Assembly (NCBI GenBank): GCA_017416765.1
Contig: JAFQBE010000034.1
Coordinates: forward strand, 25,757 to 89,756
Direction of reading: 5' to 3'
DNA: 64,000 nt
Source of the DNA: Clostridia bacterium
GTDB lineage: Bacteria > Bacillota > Clostridia > Oscillospirales > Acutalibacteraceae
Shown: in pieces, positions 1 to 9,848 of the stretch
Position numbering within the stretch: the stretch's first letter is position 1
Layout: every line of letters starts with the position of its first letter
Notes under the pieces: generated by a model
Database searches by the model: none
The model's input: only the letters and a program-made list of their open reading frames with translations
Told to the model about the DNA's origin: nothing
Position numbers and translations under genes: made by a program

Positions 1-1234
1 TGCACGCGCAGTTGCAGGTGAAGCCGATGTACCCTTCTTCTCAATTTCGGGTTCCGATTTTGTTGAAATGTATGTAGGTGTCGGTGCTTCCCGTGTACGC
101 GATTTGTTTGACCAGGCAAAGAAAAATGCCCCGTCAATTATCTTTATTGATGAAATTGATGCAGTAGGTCGCCACAGAGGCGCAGGTATGGGCGGCGGTC
201 ATGATGAACGCGAACAGACCCTTAACCAGATGCTTGTTGAAATGGACGGCTTTGGCGCAAATGAGGGCGTAATTATAATCGCAGCAACTAACCGCCCCGA
301 TATTCTTGACCCTGCGCTGCTGCGTCCCGGTCGTTTTGACAGACAGATTACCGTTAACTATCCCGATTTGAAGGGCAGAGAAGAAATACTTCAGGTTCAC
401 GCAAAGAACAAGCCCCTTGCACCCGATGTTGAGCTTTCCGTTATTGCCCGCTCAACAGCAGGCTTTACAGGTGCTGACCTTGAAAACCTGCTAAACGAAG
501 CCGCACTTCTTGCTGCAAGGCAGAATAAGCGCGCAATAACAATGCAGGAAATTGAGGAAGCTACAGTTAAGGTAGTTGTCGGTACGGAAAAGAAATCGCA
601 CAAGATGAGCGATAAAGAAAAGAAACTTACAGCCTACCACGAGGCAGGTCATGCAGTTTCAACCTTTGCTCTCCCGACTCAGGACCCCGTACACGAAATT
701 TCAATCATTCCCCGCGGTATGGCAGGCGGCTATACAATGTCCATCCCGACAGAGGATAAGAGCTACCGCACAAAGAACGATATGCTTGACGATATTGTTA
801 CTCTCCTCGGCGGTCGCGTTGCCGAAGCACTTATCCTCGGCGACATTTCAACGGGCGCGTCAAACGATATTGAGCGCGCAACCTCCCTTGCAAGAAACAT
901 GGTTACAAAGTACGGTATGAGCGACAACCTCGGTCCTATAGCTTTTGTTTCCGGTAACAACGAAGTGTTCCTCGGCAAGGATTACGGTCATGCACGCAAC
1001 TATTCCGAAAATGTTGCAAGCTCAATTGATAATGAAATCAATACAATCATCACAAACGCATATGAGCGCTGTGAAAATATTCTCAATGCCAATATGGATA
1101 AGCTGCACAATGTTGCGCAGTACCTTATCGAGCATGAGAAGATGAGCGGCGAGCTGTTCAAGCAGTTTATGCTGGGCGAAGAACCCAAGGCAGAAGCTGT
1201 TGAACCAGAAACCGTCAGCGAAGAAAACGAATAA
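1..1234 (+). CDS. ftsH: ATP-dependent zinc metalloprotease FtsH (3' part, 5' end outside window)
   Basis: Membrane-anchored AAA+ protease that degrades misfolded membrane and regulatory proteins. The frame is open from base 2, so about 410 residues are visible. The N-terminal membrane segments and the Walker A motif lie before the window. Seen here are Walker B ([12 protein letters not shown]), the second region of homology ([20 protein letters not shown]) with its arginine fingers, and the zinc-protease motif HEAGH at about residue 213 of the visible part. The third metal-ligand region ([11 protein letters not shown]) is also present. The C-terminal tail is acidic and ends EENE. The next gene follows after 82 bases, a usual gap for an independent or weakly linked transcript. 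Identification is firm; only the start is missing. Confidence 0.97.
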   Translation, partial: ARAVAGEADVPFFSISGSDFVEMYVGVGASRVRDLFDQAKKNAPSIIFIDEIDAVGRHRGAGMGGGHDEREQTLNQMLVEMDGFGANEGVIIIAATNRPDILDPALLRPGRFDRQITVNYPDLKGREEILQVHAKNKPLAPDVELSVIARSTAGFTGADLENLLNEAALLAARQNKRAITMQEIEEATVKVVVGTEKKSHKMSDKEKKLTAYHEAGHAVSTFALPTQDPVHEISIIPRGMAGGYTMSIPTEDKSYRTKNDMLDDIVTLLGGRVAEALILGDISTGASNDIERATSLARNMVTKYGMSDNLGPIAFVSGNNEVFLGKDYGHARNYSENVASSIDNEINTIITNAYERCENILNANMDKLHNVAQYLIEHEKMSGELFKQFMLGEEPKAEAVEPETVSEENE

Positions 1235-1316
1235 AATATTTACGCTTGCCGACACTGCGAAAACGCAGTGCCGGCAATGTGCGGTATAAAGAGCAATATA
1301 TAAGTGAGGTAAAAAG

Positions 1317-3302
1317 ATGCCTAAAAAAGCGGAATACGGAGTAGAAAGCATAACCTCCCTCAAGGGTGCGGACAGAGTCCGTAAGCGTCCCGGTGTTATT
1401 TTCGGTTCGGACGGTCTTGAGGGCTGTGAACATTCTATTTTTGAAATTATCTCCAACTCAATAGACGAAGCACGAGAAGGCTACGGCAATAAAATCATAG
1501 TCACCCGCTTTACGGATGGCTCTGTTGAAGTGCAGGATTTCGGACGCGGTATCCCCGTTGACTATAACCCCAAGGAAAAAAAGTTCAACTGGGAGCTTGT
1601 TTTCTGCGAGCTTTATGCGGGCGGAAAGTACGATACGAATGACGGCGGCAGCTATGAATATTCGCTGGGCCTTAACGGCTTGGGTCTTTGCTCTACTCAA
1701 TATGCTTCCGAATATATGGAAGCTGAAATAAAAACCGGCGGCTATCGCTACGAGCTTAAATTTAAAAAGGGCAAGCCCGTAGGAAAAATGCTCAAAGAAG
1801 AATATGCAAAAAAGGATACAGGTACACGCATCAAATGGAAGCCCGACCTTGATGTTTTTACCGATATTGCTGTACCGCTTGATTATTTCAAATCCATGAT
1901 TAAGCGTCAGGCTATAGTCAACTCGGGTGTCCGCTTTATACTCAAAGACCAGAAGGGTCACACAAATTCCTTTGAAACATACGAATACTTTTATGAAAAC
2001 GGTATAAAGGATTATGTTGATGAGCTCGGCGGCGATACAGCTATGAGTCAGACTCAGCTCTGGACTGCGGAGCGTGTAGGCCGTGACCGTGAGGACCAGA
2101 AGGATTATAAGCTTAAAATAAATGTCGCACTGCGTTTTTCAAACAAGGTTCAGGCAAAGGAGTACTACCACAATTCAAGCTGGCTTGAACACGGCGGTGC
2201 GCCGGATAAGGCTGTAAAAAGTGCCCTCGTTTCGCAGATTGATGCTTACTTAAAGCAGAATAACAAGTACACAAAGACTGACCCGAAAATCAGCTTCCAG
2301 GATATTGAGGACTGTCTTGTGCTTGTTGTTTCTTCGTTCTCAACGCAGACTTCTTACGAAAATCAGACCAAGAAGTCAATCACAAATAAATTCATTCAGG
2401 AAGCTATGACGGACTTCCTGCGCAAACAGCTTGAAATATACTTTATTGAAAATAAGCTCGATGCAGAAAAAATCTGCGATCAGGTGCTTATAAATATGCG
2501 CAGCCGTGTCAAGGCTGAAACCACAAGGCAGACAATTAAGAAAAACCTTCAGACCAGCAACGATATGGCAAACAGAGTTCAGAAGTTTGTCGATTGCCGC
2601 AGCCGTGATGTGAATATGCGCGAGCTGTTTATAGTTGAGGGTGACTCTGCATTGGGTGCCTGTAAGCAGTCAAGAGATTCCGAGTTTCAGGCAATTATCC
2701 CTGTACGCGGTAAAATTCTCAACTGCTTAAAGTGCGAGTATGACAGAATTTTCAAGAGCGATATCATAACCGACCTTGTAAAGGTTCTCGGCTGCGGTAT
2801 TGAGGTTAAAGGCAAGGCGGCAAAGGATTTGTCAACCTTCAACCTTGAAAACCTCAGATGGAATAAAGTTATTATCTGTACCGATGCCGATGTTGACGGT
2901 TTCCAGATAAGAACCCTTATTTTAACTATGATTTACAGACTTATGCCTACTCTTATTCACGCAGGCTATGTCTTTATTGCGGAATCTCCGCTTTATGAAA
3001 TCACATATAAGGACCAGACCTGGTTTGCCTATACCGAAAAAGAAAAGGCAGATGTGTTGGCTGAACTGGAAGGCAAAAAGTTCACCATTCAGCGCTCCAA
3101 GGGTCTTGGTGAAAACGATGCGGATATGATGTGGCTTACCACAATGAACCCCGCAACACGCCGCCTTATTAAAATTGAACCCGATATGGCTGAGGCTATG
3201 GCGGAAAAATTTGAGCTTCTGCTTGGTGATAACCTTGCCGGCAGAAAACAGCATATTGCAGAAAACGGTCATCTCTATATTGATATGGCTGATGTCAGCT
3301 GA
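1317..3302 (+). CDS. Type IIA DNA topoisomerase subunit B (ParE/GyrB-like)
   Basis: ATPase and TOPRIM subunit of a gyrase/topoisomerase IV-type enzyme, 661 residues. The GHKL ATPase is at the N-terminus (EIISNSIDEAREG, then DFGRGIPVD). The TOPRIM motif EGDSALG lies near residue 441 and DADVDGF near residue 522, giving the acidic metal site. The usual DADVDGSHIRTL is changed to DADVDGFQIRTL, and EGDSAGG to EGDSALG. These changes suggest a divergent clostridial paralogue rather than canonical GyrB. A GGTAA-type ribosome site precedes the ATG. The partner A subunit starts 17 bases downstream, so the two form an operon. Whether the enzyme is a decatenase or a gyrase cannot be settled by motif reading, so no symbol is given. 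Confidence 0.9.
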   Translation: MPKKAEYGVESITSLKGADRVRKRPGVIFGSDGLEGCEHSIFEIISNSIDEAREGYGNKIIVTRFTDGSVEVQDFGRGIPVDYNPKEKKFNWELVFCELYAGGKYDTNDGGSYEYSLGLNGLGLCSTQYASEYMEAEIKTGGYRYELKFKKGKPVGKMLKEEYAKKDTGTRIKWKPDLDVFTDIAVPLDYFKSMIKRQAIVNSGVRFILKDQKGHTNSFETYEYFYENGIKDYVDELGGDTAMSQTQLWTAERVGRDREDQKDYKLKINVALRFSNKVQAKEYYHNSSWLEHGGAPDKAVKSALVSQIDAYLKQNNKYTKTDPKISFQDIEDCLVLVVSSFSTQTSYENQTKKSITNKFIQEAMTDFLRKQLEIYFIENKLDAEKICDQVLINMRSRVKAETTRQTIKKNLQTSNDMANRVQKFVDCRSRDVNMRELFIVEGDSALGACKQSRDSEFQAIIPVRGKILNCLKCEYDRIFKSDIITDLVKVLGCGIEVKGKAAKDLSTFNLENLRWNKVIICTDADVDGFQIRTLILTMIYRLMPTLIHAGYVFIAESPLYEITYKDQTWFAYTEKEKADVLAELEGKKFTIQRSKGLGENDADMMWLTTMNPATRRLIKIEPDMAEAMAEKFELLLGDNLAGRKQHIAENGHLYIDMADVS

Positions 3303-3319
3303 GAAAGGGGAGAGTTACA

Positions 3320-5557
3320 ATGGCTAAGAAAAAGCAGGATAAACAGCCAAAGGCTGAAATTAATCCCAACGCTCATATTCTCGGTGCAGGCGAAGTTGTT
3401 AACCAGCGTATTACCGACACGCTTGAAGTAAACTACATGCCCTATGCAATGAGCGTTATTATGTCCCGTGCTATCCCTGAAATTGACGGCTTGAAGCCCG
3501 CACACAGAAAGCTGCTCTATACAATGTATAAAATGGGTCTGCTTTCCGGCGGCAGAATAAAGTCAGCCAATATTGTCGGCCGTACAATGCAGCTCAACCC
3601 ACACGGCGATGCCGCAATTTACGATACTATGGTGCGTCTTTCCCGCGGCTACGAGGCTTTGCTTCACCCTCTTGTTGATTCAAAGGGTAACTTCGGTAAA
3701 GCGTACTCGCGCGATATGATGTGGGCTGCCTCACGTTATACGGAAGCAAAGCTTGAACCCATTTGTGCGGAGCTTTTCGGCGATATTGATAAGGATACCG
3801 TCGATTTCGTTGACAACTACGATAACACAATGAAGGAGCCGACCTTGCTGCCGGTTTCTTTCCCGAGCGTGCTTGTAAACAACAACACGGGTATTGCCGT
3901 CGGTATGGCAAGCTCAATCTGCTCATTCAACTTGAACGAAATATGCGAAACAACAATTGAGCTTATCAAGGACCCCGATTTTGATGTTTCCGAAAATATA
4001 AAAGCCCCCGATTTTATCGGCGGCGGCAAAATTATTTATAACCGCGAAGAGATGATGAATGTAATCAATAACGGTCGCGGCAGCATTAAGGTCAGGGCAA
4101 AATACAACTACGATAAATCTAACAACTGCATTGATATTTATGAAATTCCGCCAACCACAACAGCGGAAGCAATAATTGATAAAATTATCGAAAAATTCAA
4201 GGCAGGCTCACTTAAAGAAATCAGCGATGTCCGCGATGAAACCGACAAGAGCGGTCTTAAAGTCACTATAGACCTCAAGCGCGGTGTTGACCCCGAAAAG
4301 CTTATGCTAAAGCTTTATAAGCAAACCCCGCTTGAAGATACCTTCTCCTGCAATTTCAATGTTCTTATTGCCGGCATGCCGCAGGTACTCGGTGTTAAGG
4401 TTTTGCTTGAAGAGTGGATAGCCTTCCGTACAGAGTGTGTGCGCAGAAGAACTTACTACGATTTACAGAAGGCTAAAAACAGGCTGCACCTTTTACAGGG
4501 CTTGCAGAAGATATTGCTTGATATTGACAAGGCAATTAAAATTATTCGCAATACCGAAGAAGAAAAGGAAGTTGTTACCAACTTGATGATAGGCTTTGGT
4601 ATTGATGAGGTTCAGGCGGAATATGTAGCGGAAATCAAACTTCGCCACCTTAACCGCGAATATATCCTCAAGCATACAAAGGATATTGAAAATCTGCAGG
4701 AATCCATTAAGGATATGGAGGATATACTTGCAAAGGGCAGCAGAGTAAAGAAGATTATTATTTCCGAGCTTCAGAATGTTGCCAAGAAATACGGCAAGCC
4801 CCGCAGAAGCGAAATCATTTACGATGCTGAAATTGCAGAGGAAGAAACAGAGGCTCCCGTTTCAAACGAGCCTGTACACCTGTTTATTTCACAGCAGGGC
4901 TATTTCAAAAAGATTACTCCTCTTTCACTTCGCATGAGCGGCGAGCAGAAATACAAAGAGGGCGACAGCTTATTGGCTTCGCACGATACAACCAACGATG
5001 TTGATTTGCTGTTCTTCAGTAACAAACAGCAGGTTTACAAATCAAAGGCTGATGATTTTGAGTTTACAAAGGCAAGCGTGCTGGGCGAATATGTGCCGTC
5101 AAAGCTTGATATGGAGCCTGATGAAGTGTTCAGCTATATGGCTGTAACCAAGGATTACAGCGGCAATATGCTCTTCTTCTTTGAAAACGGCAAGGTTGCA
5201 AAGGTTGAAATGTCAGCCTATGCTACAAAAACCAACCGTAAAAAGCTGATTAAGGCTTATTCGGACAAATCTCCGCTTGTTGCAGCTATGTATGTTCAGC
5301 AGGATATTGAGCTTGTGCTTATTTCAAGCGCAGGCAGACATCTGCTGTTCAACACAGGTTCAATTTCCGCAAAAACAACCAAGGATACTCAGGGTGTCAG
5401 CGTATTTACCCTTAAAAAGGGTCAGCGTTTAATGACGGTTCGTCCTTATGAAGAAGGCGAATTCGCCAAGCCCTACCGCTACCGTACAAAAAATCTGCCC
5501 TCAACCGGCGCACTTTTAAGTGCAGAGGACAGCGGAGAGCAGATGAGCTTATTATAA
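3320..5557 (+). CDS. Type IIA DNA topoisomerase subunit A (ParC/GyrA-like)
   Basis: DNA breakage-reunion subunit, 745 residues, partner of the preceding gene. The catalytic tyrosine is Tyr140 in the motif AASRYTEAKL. A coiled, charged region around residues 370-480 fits the tower/coiled-coil gate. The C-terminal 230 residues have the repeated pattern of a pinwheel DNA-wrapping domain, without an obvious GyrA box, which leans towards topoisomerase IV-like function. In the region that corresponds to the quinolone-resistance region, the sequence is HGDAAIYD, so Ala98 takes the place of the usual Ser83 of E. coli GyrA while Asp102 matches Asp87. The start follows AAAGGGGAGAG, and the gene ends at a hairpin terminator. 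Confidence 0.9.
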   Translation: MAKKKQDKQPKAEINPNAHILGAGEVVNQRITDTLEVNYMPYAMSVIMSRAIPEIDGLKPAHRKLLYTMYKMGLLSGGRIKSANIVGRTMQLNPHGDAAIYDTMVRLSRGYEALLHPLVDSKGNFGKAYSRDMMWAASRYTEAKLEPICAELFGDIDKDTVDFVDNYDNTMKEPTLLPVSFPSVLVNNNTGIAVGMASSICSFNLNEICETTIELIKDPDFDVSENIKAPDFIGGGKIIYNREEMMNVINNGRGSIKVRAKYNYDKSNNCIDIYEIPPTTTAEAIIDKIIEKFKAGSLKEISDVRDETDKSGLKVTIDLKRGVDPEKLMLKLYKQTPLEDTFSCNFNVLIAGMPQVLGVKVLLEEWIAFRTECVRRRTYYDLQKAKNRLHLLQGLQKILLDIDKAIKIIRNTEEEKEVVTNLMIGFGIDEVQAEYVAEIKLRHLNREYILKHTKDIENLQESIKDMEDILAKGSRVKKIIISELQNVAKKYGKPRRSEIIYDAEIAEEETEAPVSNEPVHLFISQQGYFKKITPLSLRMSGEQKYKEGDSLLASHDTTNDVDLLFFSNKQQVYKSKADDFEFTKASVLGEYVPSKLDMEPDEVFSYMAVTKDYSGNMLFFFENGKVAKVEMSAYATKTNRKKLIKAYSDKSPLVAAMYVQQDIELVLISSAGRHLLFNTGSISAKTTKDTQGVSVFTLKKGQRLMTVRPYEEGEFAKPYRYRTKNLPSTGALLSAEDSGEQMSLL

Positions 5558-5574
5558 TTAAAAATGTAAAATTT

Positions 5575-5598
5575 CGGGTGGGCCTTTGCCCACACCCG
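5575..5598 (+). terminator. Intrinsic terminator after the topoisomerase operon
   Basis: CGGGTGGGC pairs with GCCCACACCCG around a CTTT loop with a small bulge, and is followed by ATTTTAT. It sits 18 bases after the stop codon of the A subunit. Confidence 0.65.
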
Positions 5599-5668
5599 AT
5601 TTTATGAACTCGGAGTGAAGCGACCCTTAATTTTACATTTAGTATTTTACACTTTGCATTTATATGTA

Positions 5669-5743
5669 AAACCGCTGCTGCAGGGCTTCCCCTTCGGCGA
5701 ACGGTTTTAACGGAGAAGAAAGCCCTGCAAGCGCAAACGGTTT
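5669..5743. other. Nested hairpin element in the secG upstream gap
   Basis: The 410-base gap before secG contains no convincing gene. Inside it an outer helix AAACCG/CGGTTT (5669-5674 with 5738-5743) encloses an inner 9-bp helix GCAGGGCTT/AAGCCCTGC (5680-5688 with 5720-5728). This could be a small structured RNA or a decayed repeat. No known family is recognised. The promoter of secG lies about 100 bases further on. Confidence 0.3.
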
Positions 5744-5848
5744 GAATTTAATTCGGCTTTTTGTCCGCTGTTAGTATAATTGCCGAATAACAGCCGTATA
5801 AACAAGTAAATTTTTTCCGTTTTAACGCAATGTTTTTGCAAAAAGGTG

Positions 5849-5877
5849 TTGCAATTATTAAAATGTTGTGTTAAAAT
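5849..5877 (+). promoter_or_regulatory. Predicted sigma-A promoter of secG
   Basis: TTGCAA (5849-5854) and TAAAAT (5872-5877) are separated by exactly 17 bases. A small GC-rich hairpin (CCCGAT/GTCGGG near 5937-5950) lies in the leader just before the ribosome site. Confidence 0.6.
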
Positions 5878-5967
5878 ACTCAAGTATCAAAAAAGGTCGG
5901 ATGTTATATCTGTCTGAAACGAAAGGAAATTATTCCCGATACGGTCGGGATTTTAAGGTGATTAATT

Positions 5968-6216
5968 ATGGCAGTTTATGAAATTATTTTCGCAGTAGTT
6001 CTTATTATTCTCGCTATCGGCATTGTTGCTCTTGTTCTTCTTCAGGAGGGTAATTCACAGGGCCTTTCCGGTACAATCGCAGGCGGTGCAGAAACCTTCT
6101 TCGGTAAGAATAAGGGTCGCACAATGGAAGCAAAGCTTGTCAAGCTCACAAAGATTGTCGGTATCGGTTTCTTTGTTCTCGCACTTGCTGCAAAAATTGT
6201 TCTCACACTTGTTTGA
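5968..6216 (+). CDS. secG: Preprotein translocase subunit SecG
   Basis: Small membrane subunit of the SecYEG channel, 82 residues, which helps SecA-driven protein export. Two hydrophobic segments are visible (about residues 4-26 and 57-80), separated by the conserved loop LLQEGNSQGLSGTIAGGAET with the FFGKNKGR stretch. Length and loop are typical for Firmicutes SecG. The start is preceded by AAGGTGATTA. The gene is transcribed alone: its promoter is at 5849-5877 and a strong terminator follows. The usual clostridial neighbours rnr and smpB are not next to it here. Confidence 0.95.
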   Translation: MAVYEIIFAVVLIILAIGIVALVLLQEGNSQGLSGTIAGGAETFFGKNKGRTMEAKLVKLTKIVGIGFFVLALAAKIVLTLV

Positions 6217-6242
6217 TTTTTTTATTCATTTCAACACTTCAT

Positions 6243-6270
6243 GCCGCAGTATTTTTACTGCGGCTTTTTT
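6243..6270 (+). terminator. Intrinsic terminator of secG
   Basis: GCCGCAGT pairs with ACTGCGGC around a 6-base loop and is followed by six T. Confidence 0.85.
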
Positions 6271-6346
6271 GTTCGTTTTTCTTGACTAATTTTAACAATG
6301 TGTTATTATAATCTCTAATGTTTATAATATAAAGAAGGTTTTTGGC

Positions 6347-7630
6347 ATGTCTTCAAATCCTGTTACTGCAATAATTGTCGGCGGCGGCCATCGAGCTTTT
6401 ACCTATGCTGAGCTTGCACTTCAAAGCCCCGAAAAGCTTAAAATTGTCGGTATTGCCGACCCGAATCCCTTCCGCTGCGAAAAAGCAAGGAAAACATTCG
6501 GCTTTCCGAAGGAAAACTGCTTTTCAAGTGCTGAGGAGCTTGCCGCTGTGCCTAAGTTTGCTGATGCAATAATCAACGGCACTATGGACCACCAGCATTT
6601 TGAAACTGCGGTGCCGCTTCTCAAATGCGGCTATGATATGCTGCTTGAAAAGCCCTTTGTTGTCAATATGCAGGAGCTTGATGAGCTTGTTGATATAGTA
6701 AAAGAACACGGTAACAGGGTTATGATTTGCCATGTGCTTCGCTATACTCCCTTTTATCTTGCAATTAAAGAGCGTATATTGGCTGGCGAAATAGGCGATA
6801 TAATCAGCATAAATATGTCTGAACATGTCAGCTATCACCACGCATCCACTTCGTATGTCCGTGGTAAATGGGGTAACAGTGATATTTGTAAAACACCTAT
6901 GCTGCTTGCAAAATGCTGCCACGATATGGATATCATGATGTGGCTTATGGGCGATATAAAGCCGAAAACAGTTTCAAGCTGCGGTTCAATTTTTCAGTAT
7001 AAACCTGAAATGGCGCCCGAGGGTGCAGGCACAAAATGCCTTGTGGATTGTCCCCATGTAAATACCTGCCTTTATTCTGCCAAGCGTATTTATATCGACA
7101 ACCCTGACAGATGGGAATTCTATGTCTGGTCAGCACTTGAGGATATGGAAAACGCTACAATTGAAGATAAAATCAACCTGCTCAAGGGCGACAGTCCCTA
7201 CGGCAAATGTATCTACAAAAGCGGCAACAATGTTGTTGACCACCAGAGCGTTATGGTTAATTTTGAAAACGGTGCAACCGGCACACATAATATGATAGGC
7301 GGTGCGTCGCGTCCGCTTCGCAGGATTGAAATTGTAGGTACAAAGGGCGAAATCTTCGGCGAATTCGAGCATAACGATATCCATGTACTCAAAATTAATC
7401 CTGACCCCGGTAAGGAATTCGATGAAGAAATAATTGACCTTTCCGCTTTTTGCGAGGGCGGTGGTCACGGCGGCGGAGATTTGGGGCTTGCAGAAGATTT
7501 TGTAAACTTTATCCGCGGCGAAAAGCCTTCTGTTTCCTGCACAACTATTTTTGATTCCGTTACAGGTCACAAGAGCATCTTCCTTGCGGAAGAATCGCGC
7601 CTTAACGGCAGTAAAGCGGTCGAATATTAA
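6347..7630 (+). CDS. Gfo/Idh/MocA-family oxidoreductase
   Basis: NAD(P)-dependent dehydrogenase of 427 residues, probably acting on a sugar or sugar derivative; the substrate cannot be read from the sequence. The N-terminal Rossmann fold starts VTAIIVGGGHRAFTYAE, and the family signature LLEKPFVVN is near residue 100. The C-terminal catalytic domain carries H-rich motifs (CCHDMDIMMWL). An insertion near residues 225-245 has four cysteines (CLVDCPHVNTC plus a nearby one) and could bind a metal. The family's usual length is 330-440, so this is full length. TTGACT and TATAAT are visible upstream with a long 19-base spacer. The transporter gene follows after 18 bases, so co-transcription is likely. 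Confidence 0.85.
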   Translation: MSSNPVTAIIVGGGHRAFTYAELALQSPEKLKIVGIADPNPFRCEKARKTFGFPKENCFSSAEELAAVPKFADAIINGTMDHQHFETAVPLLKCGYDMLLEKPFVVNMQELDELVDIVKEHGNRVMICHVLRYTPFYLAIKERILAGEIGDIISINMSEHVSYHHASTSYVRGKWGNSDICKTPMLLAKCCHDMDIMMWLMGDIKPKTVSSCGSIFQYKPEMAPEGAGTKCLVDCPHVNTCLYSAKRIYIDNPDRWEFYVWSALEDMENATIEDKINLLKGDSPYGKCIYKSGNNVVDHQSVMVNFENGATGTHNMIGGASRPLRRIEIVGTKGEIFGEFEHNDIHVLKINPDPGKEFDEEIIDLSAFCEGGGHGGGDLGLAEDFVNFIRGEKPSVSCTTIFDSVTGHKSIFLAEESRLNGSKAVEY

Positions 7631-7648
7631 TAAAAGAGAGAAATTTAA

Positions 7649-8563
7649 ATGGAATTAAATAAAAAGAAAGCCCTTGGCGGCAACCTTGCGTTGCTGACCG
7701 CGGCATTTATCTGGGGTACTTCCTTCGTTGCACAAAGTGTAGGTATGGAATCGGTTGAGGGCTTTACCTTTAACGGTATCCGTATGCTTTTGGGGTCTGC
7801 GGCACTTATTCCGCTGATTGTTTTTTTGCAGCTTAAAAAGGCCAAAACCGATACACGCACAAAAGAGGAAAAGAAAAAGCAGGGCTTCGTTCAGCTTAAA
7901 TGCGGTATAATCTGCGGTATAATTTTGTTTTGTGCAAGCAATTTACAGCAGTTTGCGTTCAACTACACTTCGTCCGGCAAAATAGGTTTTATTACCGCGC
8001 TTTACATGCTGCTTGTTCCGGTTTTCGGTCTGTTCCTTAAACAAAAGCAGCGCCTTTTTGTATGGCTTGCGGTGCTTATTGGCTGCTTTGGCGCATATCT
8101 GCTTTGTGTTGACGGCGAAATGAGTATAGGAAAAGGTGAGCTTTTAACCCTTGGCTGTGCTGTTTTCTACGCGTTCCATATTCTTTATATTGACAGCGTT
8201 GTTGATAAGGTTGACGGAATTATTCTCTCCTGCACTCAGTTTTTTGTGGTGGGTGTTATTTCCGTTATATGCATGTTCATTTTTGAAACTCCGCAGCTTG
8301 TCAATATAAATGCCGCCATAGTGCCTATTTTATATTCGGGTATTATGAGCAGCGGTATTGCATACACTTTGCAGATTGTGGGGCAGAAGAATACGCAGCC
8401 TGCCGTTGCATCTTTGCTGATGTGCCTTGAATCGGTCTTTGCTGTGCTTGCAGGCTGGGTAGTGCTTCACGAAGCGCTTTCCACCCGCGAAATGATAGGC
8501 TGTATAGTAATGTTTGCCGCAATTATTCTCACCAAGCTACCTGAAAGAAAAAAGAATATATAA
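7649..8563 (+). CDS. EamA/DMT-family transporter
   Basis: Integral membrane protein of 304 residues with about ten hydrophobic segments in two EamA repeats. The first repeat opens with LLTAAFIWGTSFVAQ, typical of the family, and the second with LTLGCAVFYAFHILYID. These proteins export or exchange small metabolites; the substrate is unknown. A basic cytoplasmic loop of about 25 residues (KAKTDTRTKEEKKKQ) follows the second segment. It is read with the oxidoreductase upstream and ends at a terminator shared with the convergent toxin-antitoxin pair. Confidence 0.85.
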   Translation: MELNKKKALGGNLALLTAAFIWGTSFVAQSVGMESVEGFTFNGIRMLLGSAALIPLIVFLQLKKAKTDTRTKEEKKKQGFVQLKCGIICGIILFCASNLQQFAFNYTSSGKIGFITALYMLLVPVFGLFLKQKQRLFVWLAVLIGCFGAYLLCVDGEMSIGKGELLTLGCAVFYAFHILYIDSVVDKVDGIILSCTQFFVVGVISVICMFIFETPQLVNINAAIVPILYSGIMSSGIAYTLQIVGQKNTQPAVASLLMCLESVFAVLAGWVVLHEALSTREMIGCIVMFAAIILTKLPERKKNI

Positions 8564-8570
8564 AAAATAT

Positions 8571-8603
8571 ACCGCAGGTTGAGCGAAAAACTTAACCTGC
8601 GGT
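8571..8603. terminator. Bidirectional terminator between convergent genes
   Basis: ACCGCAGGTT pairs perfectly with AACCTGCGGT around a 13-base loop. It lies between the stop codons of the transporter (+) and the HEPN gene (-), with T/A-rich flanks on both sides. Confidence 0.75.
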
Positions 8604-8608
8604 GTTTA

Positions 8609-9335
<727 letters not shown>

Positions 9336-9358
9336 TCAACTCACCTTCTTTCAATATT

Positions 9359-9387
9359 ATTATATACAATAATTATTCTATCGTCAA
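9359..9387 (-). promoter_or_regulatory. Promoter of the MNT-HEPN operon
   Basis: Read on the minus strand, TTGACG (9387-9382) and TATAAT (9364-9359) are 17 bases apart, about 24 bases before the antitoxin start codon. Confidence 0.6.
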
Positions 9388-9412
9388 CAGCTTAAAAATT
9401 TTTACTTACATA

Positions 9413-9455
9413 TTGACAAACTGTGCTTTAACTGTATATACTGTTTATATACAGT
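9413..9455 (+). promoter_or_regulatory. Promoter and operator dyad of the GntR-ABC operon
   Basis: TTGACA (9413-9418) and TATACT (9437-9442, 18-base spacer) form a promoter. A perfect 10-bp inverted repeat, ACTGTATATA and TATATACAGT with a 5-base gap (9431-9455), covers the -10 region. The position suggests that the GntR protein encoded downstream represses its own operon. Confidence 0.7.
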
Positions 9456-9471
9456 TGTGGCAGGTGATGGA

Positions 9472-9846
9472 ATGAAAATTCTGATTAACAATAAAAGCGG
9501 TGTGCCGATTTACGAGCAGATTTATTCGCAGATAAAAAGTTACATTATAAGCGGCGAAGCGCAGGAGGATGAAGCGCTGCCTTCAATCCGCAGCCTTGCA
9601 AAGGATTTGCGAATCAGCGTTATTACAACAAAGCGTGCGTATGACGAGCTGGAGCGAGAAGGCTTTATTTACACCATAGCGGGCAAGGGCTGTTTTGTTG
9701 CGGCAAAAAACCTTGAGCTGCTGCGCGAAGAAAACCTGCGCAAAATTGAAGAATACATGCTTTGCATAGCTGAGCTTGCCGATACCTGCAAGCTCACACG
9801 GGAAGATATAACCGAAATGTACAGAGTAATTACTGAGGAGGAATAA
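9472..9846 (+). CDS. GntR-family repressor, YtrA type
   Basis: DNA-binding regulator of 124 residues. The winged helix-turn-helix occupies about residues 10-75 (PIYEQIYSQIKSYIISGE, then LPSIRSLAKDLRISVITTKR). The short C-terminal helical tail is typical of the YtrA subfamily, which controls adjacent ABC transporters. I chose the ATG at 9472 because AGGTG stands five bases before it; the in-frame GTG at 9457 has no such site. A perfect dyad over its own promoter fits autorepression. The ABC ATPase starts two bases after its stop codon. Confidence 0.88.
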   Translation: MKILINNKSGVPIYEQIYSQIKSYIISGEAQEDEALPSIRSLAKDLRISVITTKRAYDELEREGFIYTIAGKGCFVAAKNLELLREENLRKIEEYMLCIAELADTCKLTREDITEMYRVITEEE

Positions 9847-9848
9847 AA

